Below the pieces are notes generated by a model. The model saw only the letters and a program-made list of their open reading frames with translations. It did not search any database and had not been told where the DNA came from. Made by a program: the position numbers and the translations under genes. Of a stretch of DNA of 64,000 nt, positions 32,025 through 42,639 are shown piece by piece. Each line of letters opens with the position of its first letter. The first letter of the stretch is position 1. The stretch is taken from assembly GCA_037447655.1 (NCBI GenBank), contig JBBHKE010001578.1, forward strand, positions 271,727-335,726, written 5' to 3'. This stretch comes from Zygnema cylindricum. Taxonomy: Eukaryota > Streptophyta > Zygnematophyceae > Zygnematales > Zygnemataceae.

Positions 32025-34990
32025 GGTTGCCTAATGAGATCAAAAGGGCCTCAGATAATTTGAAAAAGCTAGATAAGGCACATGAAAGCTAGATAAGGCA
32101 CATGGAATCTAGCTACAACAATTAAATATGTCTTAGAGGAAGAAGCCACCCAACTAGCATTTGGTAGTGGTAAACCAACTGTAGCGTTTAATGCTCAGTT
32201 TTAGATTCCTAGATATCAACGGAACTAGTTTCAACAACAACTTGAAAAATGTATTTAATCCTATACGGATCGCCATTTTTTTAGAGCTTGTCCCTTGTAT
32301 ATAAAAGCTGTTGAAACAAGTGTTTTTTGGAAAGGGTGGACGCACAAAGGACCTCCTATTGTACAGAAATCTCCATTAAAGGTGACAGTTTTTCACTCGG
32401 GAACAAAGAACCGGAAAAAAAGCTTGCAAAGAAGAAATAAGATGTTATTAGTTTTCCACTAACTGACGACAATTTTTTTTTCGCCCTTGCCAAGCTAATG
32501 GAGGGAGATAAAGATCTTGGCTAAATTATAGAATCTAGAAGTTCATCTCACATATGTCAGAACAAATCCTGGTTCATGGAGATGACACTTATCCCTTTAC
32601 GCCAAATCTTTTATGCTTGTGGTGCCACTGTTGAATCTAATGCCAAAGGCACAGTAGAGCTTGATTGTGAGATAGATGGGAAGGTAGTCAAGAGGACTTT
32701 GTATGACGTTTTCTATGTTCCAAAGTCCAAGAAAACATATTTTCTACTTCGGTTGCTGAAAGGAAAGGCTTTCATGTGCTTGCTAGCAAAGGAAAGAAGA
32801 CAATTAGCAAAGATGGTAGAGTAGCCTTAGTAGGCAATAGGGGCCCAAACATGTTCTATCGGATGGACTTGGCTAATAAAGCAGATTTTGTGTATTCCAC
32901 TGTCCTTTCTGAAATTGTTTTGTGGCATAAAAGACTTGGGCATGTGCAACATGATAGGCAGAATAAGATGGTTAATTCTAATATAATATATGGAGTTTAG
33001 CTTGGTAAAAAAGAGTCCCACGTTTGTGATGGTTGTGCTCTCACGAAGCTTCCTAAGCTTCTCTTACTATAGGTTTTAGATCACTGAGCAAATCACCTTC
33101 TCGGCCTCCTCCATTCAGATGTATTTGGACCTTCAAATGTCCCTTCTCTCGGTGGAAACAAGTACATAATCACCTTCACTGATGACTACTCACAGTGGAG
33201 CCGAGTTTACATCATGAAAGAAAAGAGCGTGGTTTTCATGCATTTCCCGCATTATCATATTTGGGCATAGAAGCTTTATTACAAACCAATCTTTGCTTTG
33301 AGATCCGTCAACGGTGGAGAGTATGTATCTTATGCTTTCTATCACTAACTCAAAGAAAATGGAATTTCTCATGAGTTCACTGTTCTTTATAATCCGGAAT
33401 AGAATGGTGTTCTTGAAAGGCTTCTTAGAACCTTCATTGAGTCCGGAATAGAATGGTATTTTTGAAAGGCTTCATAGAACCTCGATTGAGTCTCTTAAAT
33501 CTATGGTAATGGATAAAGATGTGGATCCAAAATTTTGGGTGGAAGCTTTTCAGTGTGTTTCCTTCATTAGAAATAGGATAGGGACTAGGGCAGCTAAGGA
33601 TAAATCTCCCTATGAAATGTGGACAGGAAGAAAGCTCGATGTACGTCATTTCAGAATGTTTGGTAGCAAATGTTATGTTTTGGACAATCTTCCTAACTGG
33701 AAGATTAGTCCAAAATCTGTAATTAGAATATTTATGGGTTATGATAATAAATTTGCAAGATATAGAGTGTATAACCCTCGAAAATGTTCCCTTCAAACAG
33801 CTAGAAATATTTCGATAATAGAAGAGAGTGAATCTGTGGATGTATTTAGTATGGATGCCTCAGAAAGAAATAAGAAAATACAAGATTATGTCATAATTGA
33901 TGACATTCCTTTCAATGCATCATTTTCTTCTTCCTCTTCTAGTGTATTGCCAAATGATTTTGGGCAGTCACATCCTCCAGTTGTTGTTGGTGCTACTCCA
34001 CCTTCTCCTCCTCTTCATCGTCAACTTTAAAGACATAATTGGGGACTAACCATTCCCACTTCAGATATTCCGGGGGGAAGAAGTCAGAGTAGCCGATTGA
34101 GAGGCGAACGAGTGGAGAGTGCATTGTCTGCTAGCACAGCGAAGCCTCTCACCATTCAAGAGGCCTTTTATTGTCTCTTAAAAAGATCACTAGATCTCTA
34201 CTGCTAATGATGAGATTAAGTGGATCATAGAGGCCAAACTTGGGAACTTCTGGAGCTTCCACCAAATATGAAAGCGATCAGTTCTAAGTGGGATCTCAAA
34301 GTAAAACTGAGTCTTGATAATACTATTAAAAGTTATAACGCTAGGCTGGTTGCTAATGGATATAGCTAGAAAGAGGTTATTGATAATGAGGAAACCTTTG
34401 CACGTGTAGTTCGTTTTCCTATTGTCATGATTTTGTTATCGTTAGTAGCTATTTAGGATATAGAACTTCATCAAATAGATGTAAAGACAACTTTCTTGCA
34501 TGGGGACTTAGAGGAAGTCATTTACATGAAATAACTAGAGGGGTATGTAGAAAAAGGGAAATAAAATCTTGTTTGTAAAGTGTTAAAGTCTTTGTATGGT
34601 TTGAAGCAGGCTCCTCGATAGTGGAACCTAAAACTGGATGAATTTTTGACTAACATTGGTTTTACCACAATTAGCTCATATCATTTGGTTTATGTTATGG
34701 AAATGATGAAGTTTTCTACATTGCTGTTTATGTAGATGATTTGCTTTTAATTTGTTAGTCTATTGAGGAAATCAGAAAGATAAAACTAACTCTCAATTCT
34801 CGGTTTGAAATGAAAGACTTAGGTGAAGCTAAGTATATTTTGGGCATTCAGGTGGAAATAGATAGGAGATAGAGAAAGATTTATCTAACTCAAAGAGAGG
34901 CTATTGGTAATATATTAGAGAAGTTTAGAATGTCAAAAGTTCAAAAATATGCCACTCCCATGGAATTATGTAAAAAGTAGAAGGGAAGGA
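32025..34990 (+). pseudogene. Copia C Gag end and Pol (heavily decayed)
   Basis: Plus strand. The Gag end (PNEIKRASDNLKKL) is followed by a degraded protease (SSSHIC, about 32540), TVELDCEIDGKVVKRTLYDV, integrase WHKRLGHV (32921-32945) and CDGCALTK (about 33025), then a partial core. 33503-34030 keeps DVDPKFWVEAFQ and KSPYEMWTGRKLDVRHFRMFG. A duplicated segment lies at about 33395-33490 (NPE-stop-NGV...ERL twice). RT remnants follow (YGLKQAPR[12 protein letters not shown], YVDDLLLI, MKDLGEAKYILGIQVE). Many Gln codons have become TAG. RNase H is absent because the element stops at 34998. Confidence 0.8.
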
Positions 34991-34998
34991 CAAAGATG

Positions 34999-35898
34999 TG
35001 AAACTCTGAGACTTCTATTGGTCCTTAGAGTAGGCAGCTCACAAAAAGCTTATCAAGATAGTGTCGACTTCAAGTTGATTTACACCCAAATGACTGACAC
35101 CCTGAGAGTCAAAGCCACAATATAGATTCACCCGTGTGAAAGAAGAATTTTTGTGTACTTAGTTCCCCCACAAAATGCAAAGTTAGAATATGAGAATTTT
35201 GACACATTCACCCACTTTGACTTTCCCTAATAAATGCAGCCACCCTGGCAAGCAAAAACTTTGACCGGTTACATCTCTGTGTAGCGTGGACTCTCTTGAG
35301 TCCGCAACAAAAAGAATCACTGAAAATGGTCACCTGAGTTGATAGTTATGGCTGGCCAAAGTTTGCCTTTTATACAAGGTGTTCTCTCAAAGAGGCGGCT
35401 ACCTTCCAAAAAAATGCTTTGTCATATTCCCTCTCTTAAATCACTTCTACTGAATTATAGACCAATCACAAGACTGTACTGTATATAAAAGTACACATGC
35501 TGGAGTACTTTATGCACAGCAATTATATGGCATGTCCATACTGGTGACATTTGTCACATTTGGACTTGTTGTGTTGCGCTCCGGAAATTCCAAAAACCCG
35601 TATGATGTTGCCATGTGTCATGCGGAGTAGCGTTATCCAAAAAATGCGAAAACGCCCTTTCCACAATCTCGGCTCATATCACAGCCGTTCGATGAAGACT
35701 GACATTTAATAATGGCCGTCAAAATAAAATGTCGTTTTGTTAATTCCGTGCAGTTCGGAATTCGTGAGGTCAAATTAATTTCCGTATATAGTTCGTCTCG
35801 TAATCTGTTAAATGAAACCTATTGCGTCGCTAATGTTTATATAATTATCGTACCCTTTATAATTTAGCACTGGTCTTAAAATAAAGGATAAATGTACG
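34999..35898 (-). repeat. Inverted D-type LTR fragment
   Basis: It starts TGAAACTCTGAGAC and its reverse complement aligns with 13900-14676 (shared GTGGGTGAATGTGTC-type and GGCAAACTTTGGCCAGCCATAACT segments). The far end is lost at about 35898, where an unrelated C-type LTR begins. It is a solo or truncated LTR that cut element C. Confidence 0.75.
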
Positions 35899-36457
35899 TG
35901 TGAATGCGCGGACGGCGGACGGAGTGAGCCGTCATTTTTGGAAAAAAAATATTGATCGAGCCGTCATTTGAGCAAACGAACTTTGACTGCGTACTTTAGC
36001 GGCGCCCAGGATTAAAGGATTCATGTAAATACTTATTCGGTAGACAGCGCGGTTTAGTTTGATTAAAGTTTAATTGTACCGGCATACCACGGTAGTTGTG
36101 GTACGGTGTAGATCAGCTGCAGGTTCACTTTGTATATGTTGGACTTATAATATTTTAGAGTAATGAATTCATTTTATGAAAAAATTGGAAAGCAGTTTTT
36201 GTGCACTTTTTGAATTGCAAGATCATTGTGATCATTTGGCTCAACCTTATGAGATTCTGTATTTGGTTTCCTTTTTATACTATTTTAATTGTGAAAATTT
36301 TGCAGACCTAGTGTGTCCATGGTTTGCTTGGGGCTTCATTGTGAACTTGGTCTTTTTGTGGTCTCCATGAGAGTTTCCTCTTTTGTAATCTAAATATTAT
36401 GGCAGCTGCTAGTGCTTCTTCTTCTTACTCTAAGTCACCGGTTGCCTCAATGCAACA
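35899..36457 (+). repeat. C-type LTR, 3' portion, with in-LTR start codon
   Basis: Aligns with 51760-52311 of C2 (GCGGACGGCGGACGGAGT, ACCACGGTAGTTGTGG, TTTGCTTGGGGCTTCATTGTG). It ends ...ATGCAACA at 36457. The Gag-type start MAAASASSSYSKSPVAS lies at 36399 within it. Confidence 0.75.
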
Positions 36458-36866
36458 AAAAGGACCGATGCACGAGTCGAAACAAAGGAGCGAAGAGAAC
36501 ATGTACAACTCAAAAAAATATTGGATTTCTCTTGGAACATTTGTATCAGACAGTGAGATGATTATTCCAAAAGCGGCAAATGGTGTCTTACCTCAAGAAT
36601 GGAAGACATGGCCGAATGAGATGGAGAGCGGAAAGAAACTAGTTGGCTCTCCTAATGCCTCATCCTTTGGAGATGAAGGAAGCGCACCTGCACATAGAGG
36701 TCCACAAGCGATATTGAATGTCAAGAACAGGAAATCCAAAAATCTGCCACAAGTCATTCAGGTGGAGAAGATTGGAGACCAAAAGGTAACCTTCAAAAAG
36801 ACTCCTACCATATATTTGTCGCACGTAAAAGGAAAAAATAATGGGAGCAATCAAAGGAGAGAATAG
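36399..36866 (+). CDS. Unrecognised reading frame starting in a C-type LTR (155 codons)
   Basis: The first 20 codons match the Gag N-terminus of C2 (C2 MATAGASSSSSASPVAS against MAAASASSSYSKSPVAS here). From residue 21 the sequence departs completely from copia Gag: KKYWISLGTFVSDSEM, NGVLPQEWKTWPNEME, then a Lys-rich tail. No PBS of the usual type follows the LTR. I do not recognise a family. It may be an acquired or swapped interior of a non-autonomous element, or a chance frame fused to an LTR. Coding status is uncertain. Confidence 0.4.
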   Translation: MAAASASSSYSKSPVASMQQKGPMHESKQRSEENMYNSKKYWISLGTFVSDSEMIIPKAANGVLPQEWKTWPNEMESGKKLVGSPNASSFGDEGSAPAHRGPQAILNVKNRKSKNLPQVIQVEKIGDQKVTFKKTPTIYLSHVKGKNNGSNQRRE

Positions 36867-38416
36867 GCCTAAAAATTACCTTACAGTTTGGCAATAGTGG
36901 GAGATTTCGGATCTCCTCCACTATGCACCTCAGAGAAATCCACCGAGTTCACCACCAAATCTGCGAGCAAAGAAACCCGCGATGTTAGATGAGGTGAAAG
37001 AGGATAGAGGAATACTGAAATACAGGTCATTCAGAGATGCGTTGTTTGGAAATTCTATGGAAACAAAAACAATCAAGGAAGTAGCCAAGGAAGAAGTAAG
37101 TTACACTCACCTTGAGGAGGAAGAAAATTCAGAGGCTTAGATTCATCCACATTCGAGTCCATGCACCAAGCAGGTGCAATCAGAGCAACCAACCATAAGG
37201 ATCGCAGAAGGATCGCAGCAGAACGCGTGGAAGAGCAGGTGCAAACGGAGCGTCCAACTATAAGGATCGCAGCGGAACGTGTGGAAGAGCCGGAGACAGA
37301 AACCCTTACCCTAATTCCTAATCCCAACTCAATGTCCCTTTTCAGTCTGCAGATTAACAAAAATCAGATTGGAGGACAGGCGCCGGCTTCAAAAGGAAGC
37401 AAAGGAAGGAAAAGAGGGGGTGTAGCTTCGGCAAGGAAGCTTAAGGAAAAGAGGAAGGCGCTAAAGGAAACGCTAAGGGGAGAAAGAGATCTTAGAGAGG
37501 AGGAGAGGGGCGTACAGTTAGCAGACAAGGAAAGTTGGAAAAATTACTCTAACCCTAGAAAAGTTGGCATAAAAACGGTTGAGGAAGATTTCGTACTCAT
37601 TGAAGGTGCCTTCCATAAATCGTAGAGAAAGCGTACAATCGAAGTTTAACCCTCAATTACGACCCGCGATTCATATCTAATCGTACTTCAAAGTACAGTG
37701 AAGTCTCGGTCAAATGAGACTTCGCCCAATGCGCCGCGAGAAACACATACGACGTCACGACAACAAAGTTCTTCTTTAATGGGCGACGACATATTAGGTG
37801 ACAAGTCATACGTGAAATGAAAGATTGGCGACAACGAAGCGACCTTGAAATCCGCAATTGTAATTCACACCATCAGAACGAAATCAAGGAACAGCGAGCG
37901 CCGTGAAACGTTCGATTTCACTGACAAATTTTTTTGCAGGTACATCAAGTTTTCTCAAGGGACGAGGACCACCCTGAATTATCAACGGTCAAGGACCATC
38001 CAGTTGGAGAGGAACGAGCTACATTCGAGGAGACGTTAAAACCCAAACTGAAATTATCAAATTCACGATCTCGGAGATTTAAGAAACTAAAGATCGACGG
38101 ATATGGGAGTCTCGAGCTCACAGATTAAGCGGATGAGATCCACATGTTTAGTGACGAGGGAATTGCATTTGATTCCAAAGTTTCCATGAAAAACTTGTCA
38201 GCGTGTGACGAAACATTTTCACATGCGAAGTGGGAAGAAATTTTGAACCTTCAATATTTCATGCCATATAGGTTAACAGTTCGATTGGACATGCGGCAAT
38301 TTCCACTGGCATGGATTAGTGTGACTCTTGTATTTACGGGCGACTTTGAATTAACCCAAAGTTATTTCAATGCGATCTTTTACACAAACCTATGTCGCTG
38401 CAAACTCGAGTGGGAG
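36867..38416 (+). pseudogene. Unrecognised interior of chimeric element
   Basis: Several open stretches on the plus strand look like one decayed coding region: 36950-37140 (LKYRSFRDALFGN, EEEENSEA), 37161-37625 (a 28-residue-spaced repeat of RIAAERVEE, then a very basic KRGGVASARKLKEKRKAL and an Arg/Glu-rich helical stretch), 37845-38128, and 38144-38422 (SACDETFSHAKWEEILNL). Composition shifts from basic to mixed. No retroviral, LINE or transposase motif is visible. It lies between a C-type LTR and a polypurine tract plus LTR at 38411-38417. Confidence 0.35.
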
Positions 38417-39014
38417 TGTTGATTTTATAGGCGATTTTGGGCAATATCGGGTATCGCCGATTTTGTGTGACCGATGTCACATTGTGGAACAGTACTATTT
38501 GTACAGACGGACGTCTGGATTCGTACGACGTGGAGTCATACCATTATTACAATCATGCAGTTGTTCATATTCAAGTTCACATGAACAAGCATGCATAGGA
38601 ATCATTTCATTGGACCACATTAAAGAGTGTTTCATGCAGAGAGACAACATTAGAAAACAAATAGGCACCCAAAAGAAACAAGAAACATCCTAGAAACATC
38701 ATAGTAAAAACATAGTCAAGTAAGACAAAAATAGAGTGGCTTTATTAGAAAGTCCTTCTGTAACACTTTTGTCCTAAGTGGACCATTTATTAAAGCTACA
38801 CCTTTCACGTACCTTTATCTCGTCTACTTGTCTACTTCATCTATGTGCTAAGTATATCCCTTCGTACTCTTTCCTATCTTTCCTATCTTTTTTGTCTAAC
38901 TATTCTCTGTGACTCCCTAAAGCCCTTCCGCGTGTATTGACGTGTAGTAGGCCCAATCCGTTTGTGGCTGCGAGGGATTCCTTTGATCGTTCAGATGGTT
39001 GTCCAAAAGCAACA
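38417..39014 (+). repeat. 598-bp LTR with PPT on its left and PBS on its right
   Basis: It starts TGTTG after GAGTGGGAG (polypurine tract) and ends AGCAACA directly before GGTTATGGGCCA (39015-39026). It differs from all other LTRs here. Having both a PPT and a PBS neighbour means it serves as 3' LTR of one unit and 5' LTR of another. The in-LTR start MVVQKQQVMGQLLWGP crosses the PBS in the usual phase. Confidence 0.6.
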
Positions 39015-39421
39015 GGTTATGGGCCAACTCCTATGGGGCCCAAAGGAGTTCGTAATTCTGGAACAAGAGAGTGGCAGTCATCCCAACTTAGCTGTGAGTA
39101 GAGGAGGAGAACTTGGCACATCTGCAACGAAAACACCAAGAGCACCAAAATAACGTGGAGCAGGTTAAACTCAAGCATTTGATGCGAATGAAGGGGAGCC
39201 TTGGAAAATATCTTCGAAAGGCTCAAGGAAAAGTAAGACAAGATACATGTGAAACAAACCATGCAAGAATGAATTAGACTGCTACAAACACTCTCACACA
39301 CACAATACGACGAAACGATGTCAATGTCACAAAACATTTCCCAATACTAAAAAAACCTAGCTATGGTAGAATCAGTAGAAATTTACCTTCCTACATACAC
39401 AAAAATCAAATTGTTTCTCCA
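39015..39421 (+). other. Internal remnant after the 598-bp LTR
   Basis: The frame 38962-39153 continues through the PBS (QVMGQLLWGPKEF) for about 45 codons and then stops. The rest is non-coding. The element has no further recognisable Gag. Confidence 0.4.
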
Positions 39422-39872
39422 TATTAGATTTTCTAAAAATTCGGGATTCGGCATGCCTCACACTTGGGAAAATTAGGCCGGCCAAGGCTCCATGTATAGA
39501 CTGGCGGGTCCGTGCCCATTTATTATGAGCAGCTTGAGCATGGATATTCCATATTCTACCCCGTATTGGACCGACTTCACTTCCCAATCCAACACCCCGC
39601 CTCACGAGAAAGCTGGTCAAACCATCCGCAATCTTCCTGGCTTTGATACCATATTAGATTTCCTAGAAATCCGGGATTCCGCATGTCTTCACTTGGGAAA
39701 ATTGAGCCAGCCAGGGTTCGAACGTGGGACCTTTCACTTCGAATGCACTACCAGTGTGCCACCAGCTCGATGTAGAGACTGGCGGGTCCGTACCCATTTA
39801 TTACGGGCGGTTCGAGTATGGATATTCGATATTCTACCCCGTATTGGACCGGCTTCATGTGCCAATCAAATA
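39422..39872 (-). mobile_element. TRIM (terminal-repeat retrotransposon in miniature)
   Basis: Two direct repeats (39422-39594 and 39652-39872) flank a 57-bp interior. On the minus strand TGGTATCAAAGCC (39651-39639) follows the 5' repeat, the usual plant PBS for the 3' end of initiator tRNA-Met. GTGAGGCGGGG precedes the 3' repeat, which starts TGTTGGATTGGG. Size and layout match plant TRIMs. There is no coding capacity. Confidence 0.8.
39714..39761 (-). other. tRNA-derived Pol III boxes within TRIM LTR
   Basis: On the minus strand TGGCACACTGG (A-box type, 39761-39751) is followed by GTTCGAACCC (B box, 39723-39714). Both are close to consensus and at tRNA-like spacing. The block is present only in the 5' LTR copy; the 3' copy has a clean deletion of about 50 bp there. 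Confidence 0.65.
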
Positions 39873-39926
39873 CCCTCTCCTCCCTTTCCTCCTCTACCCC
39901 ACAATTCAGAACTAGTAATCGGCTAA

Positions 39927-39960
39927 AAGGGTTTTTTTAAGGTTTTTTCAGGTCTAGGGT
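39927..39960. repeat. Telomere-like tract, left of solo LTR F1
   Basis: AAGGGTTTTTTTAAGG-type degenerate repeats; they continue at 41544-41592 after the inserted LTR. Confidence 0.6.
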
Positions 39961-41543
39961 TGTCATGCCGCATCTCGTCTGCTATTTTAGTTATTTATAT
40001 TTAGGTGTTAGGACGGGCGGCCGCCACACTAATTCATATTTGGGTGTTATTTGGGGTTTCGCAGGACCGTACATACCCACATTTCTCGTTTGCGTCAACC
40101 GTACAATTTTTACTTCGCCGTACGCGTTGATCGTACGTATTCGTTTTTGGCCGTAATATGCGCCAACGACAACTTGTACGCTACTTAATTATATTTTTCG
40201 GATTTTTCGCCGACGACACATTTCCGAATTTACGTCGGTACAAATAAACTTACCGTACAATAGATATCTTCCGCGATTTCCGCCGACGGTGGATTCGATT
40301 ATTTTATGTCGACCGTACGACTTACACTACCCGGAATTCCCGCGACTACTAATTGGACCGTACCTTCGGTCCCACCGTACCTAATTTCATTTCCCGAAAT
40401 CCCGGCTGACGATAATTTTTAATCGTTTCGCGTGAAGTAGCATCCCGGCCGTCGACGCTGATTATGTAATTTTTGTAACTTCGCCTCTGGACCGTCGATA
40501 CAAATGACAAAGGCTGTCAGTTGTGACGAAGCGACGGCATTGGACTATTTTAAGTCGTGAACCATTTGGAGGTTCATGCATTCACATGTAGATAGGAAGG
40601 GTTTTAATCCGTAGTTTATAGATTCTGTAACGTAGGGCATAGGATTCCGGCCTCCTATTGGCTGAATCCAAACTAGACGCAAACACTTACATAGCACGCT
40701 GTACTCTGATTGGCCTATTTTTCGCTAGGCGTAGTTTTTGTTACTTAGTTCATTTCGGAACATTTGCTGCACACAATTTTCAAGTGCGGGAATTATTTAT
40801 TTATTTATTTTTCAGTATTGAGGATTTTTCTGCAACCATCTTTTTATTTTGTAAAATTGTCCGGACAGCTTAGAGGCGATTTTCTGCCTTTGCGTGAAAC
40901 GTCTAGTTTTCCATTACATTATCAATATCTTGTAAAGCCTTACATATTAATCAATACGGCTTTGGCCAAGACCTACACGGTTTCTCTTCACTTTTCTCGT
41001 CCTTTTGAGTGGATTTCGACCGCGATCTCACAACACAAACTTCTTTCCCTGGCTGTGGCTGAATTTTAATTAGAGTGGAAGTTACATGTTGGGATTATTG
41101 ATTTGTTGTTTTATTTCTTGAGATTATGTATTTATTTCTATTTGGCTTTTGCGCATCTTTTGAGTTTGGTTATCTCAAACCTCATAAGTGTCGGGCATAT
41201 TGTCATTTTCAGTTTTTATTTATTCTTTCTCGGTTGTTTATGTTTTGATTCCTTTTATTTAAGTATAAATTCAGATTATTCTCGATAAAGATAACTCCTG
41301 CAAGGAATATAAATAGACCGTGGGGCCTAGTGGTCATCCATCGGCTTAGTAATAAACCAACCTAACCATAACCAGCTAAGTCGTTGACCTTTCTTCTTTT
41401 TTCCACCTTGCCTGTTGTTGTATTTATCCATTTTTGCTTTTATGTTTTATTTCATTTACGATATCTCGTTATCATTTGAGTTTAAGTTGAGCACAGCTGA
41501 TGATATTGCATGCATCTTCATGTTATTTGACACATGCACGACA
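39961..41543 (+). repeat. Solo LTR F1 (1583 bp)
   Basis: It starts TGTCATGCCGC and ends GCACGACA. The 4-bp repeat GGGT flanks it (39957-39960 and 41544-41547). There is no coding region. Related partial copies are at 45303-46094 and 50724-51493 plus 57244-57488. The latter pair shows TACC at the outer boundaries, also 4 bp. Ends and TSDs fit a solo LTR. Strand is arbitrary and no autonomous parent is in the window. Confidence 0.65.
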
Positions 41544-41592
41544 GGGTTTTTTAGGTTTTTTCAAGGTTTTTCCAAGGTTTTTTCGGGTTTTA
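41544..41592. repeat. Telomere-like tract, right of solo LTR F1
   Basis: GGGTTTTTTAGGTTTTTTCAAGG-like degenerate repeats (here in separate units) continue the tract seen before F1. Confidence 0.6.
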
Positions 41593-41969
41593 TATCCTAA
41601 ATGAACAATAAATGTATTGATGTAGAAAAATTAAACTCATGCACAAATAGTATTATCCAAATTATAAAAGGTTTGACAAAAAATGACTGGACTAATACAT
41701 GAATCGGTTTAGCTTTAATCTTAAGAGTAAACAGAAAAAGACAAAAAACAAGTGGAAAATAAACAAGAAAAGTGAAAAATATAAAAAAATAAAAAACATT
41801 TCCCTCTTTTAGTTGTAGAAGTAATTAGGGATTTTGCGAATAATGGGTAGAAAAGACAAACAAAAAAAATAAAAAATAAATGAAAAGGTGATTGAATTTA
41901 AAAGACATAACCAGAAAGTGGAAAAAATGAAAAGTGTATGTACACCGTGAATCGCAATTAGTGTTAATG
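41593..41969. other. AT-rich spacer
   Basis: No feature recognised. Confidence 0.5.
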
Positions 41970-42132
41970 TTTTTTTCGCCTCATAAAACGTCTTTTCTCC
42001 GTACACACTTGTCGGATTTCAAATCTGACGGTTGCGATTGAAAGGTAAGAGTCATAGCTTCCGATTGGCTATTTTAAAATGAAAATCGGACAAGTGTGTA
42101 CGGAGAAAAGATGTTTTAAGTGGCGAAAAAAA
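41970..42132. mobile_element. Foldback MITE-like element
   Basis: Arms of about 50 bp, TTTTTTTCGCC...TCTTTTCTCCGTACACACTTGTC at left and its imperfect complement at right (42084-42132), enclose a loop of about 60 bp. The superfamily is unclear because no TSD is evident. Confidence 0.65.
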
Positions 42133-42144
42133 GTATAAAACATC

Positions 42145-42375
42145 TCACACAAATTTTTAGCGCTAATAGGAATTGTTACCTAACTTACACAAAATGTTAG
42201 CGCTAACAAGAATTGTTATCTAAATTACACAAACTGTTAGCGCTAACAAAAAAATGTTATCTAAATTACACAAACTGTTAGCGTTAACAGGAACTGTTAC
42301 CTAACTTACACAAACTATTAGCACTAACAAGAATTGTTATCTAAATTACACAAAATGTTAGCGCTAACAGGAATG
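42145..42375. repeat. Satellite of about 43 bp built on a palindrome
   Basis: About six units of TTACACAAA plus TGTTAGCGCTAACA plus an RGAAYTGTTAYCTAA-type spacer. The 14-bp core is a perfect palindrome in the best units. Units alternate between two spacer variants. Confidence 0.8.
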
Positions 42376-42639
42376 ATGTTTTGAAAAGATAGTTTCGTGC
42401 GCGACATTTTGTGCATACGCGACGTTTCATGCGGATATGACGCGAGTTTTTTTAATGCGTAAGTACTTACTTAATTTAACGTGGAGGTTTGAATGTATTT
42501 GTGGATTGGGGGAGTAGTTGTACGGATAATATTAAAGTGACGTACAATCTTCAAAATGGATGGCAGATCTCGAAGCGATCTAACGTGAAACATTACAAAA
42601 TATTTAATATGTAACCTAATAAGACAAATAGAATTTATG

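Larger units (their letters stand above)
25211..34998 (+). mobile_element. Decayed copia element C, split by element B
   Basis: A short LTR remnant (25211 to about 25345, TGTTGTTTTTGGAAAGC, like C2's LTR) is fused by deletion to gag. Gag resumes after element B at 32030 and pol runs to 34998, where an inverted D-type LTR cuts it off. Joining across B restores ILIRGL to PNEIKRA, matching RGLPAEYKGA in C2. No 3' LTR is attached. Confidence 0.75.

Noticed and set aside
32025-34990. Alternative genetic code with TAG as Gln
   Set aside because: TAG also replaces Tyr, Trp, Glu and Leu, frameshifts are frequent, and young element B uses CAG/CAA normally. Decay explains it better.
36950-37140. LINE ORF1-like protein (RSFRDALFGN)
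   Set aside because: Resemblance is limited to a few residues; no zinc knuckle, endonuclease or RT follows.
39492-39926. Open frame of 144 codons on the plus strand
   Set aside because: It lies antisense across the TRIM's LTRs and its two overlapping frames simply reflect the repeated LTR sequence.
39961-41543. LINE or SINE identity for F
   Set aside because: TGTC...GACA ends with short 4-bp duplications at two sites and no poly-A tail fit a solo LTR better.
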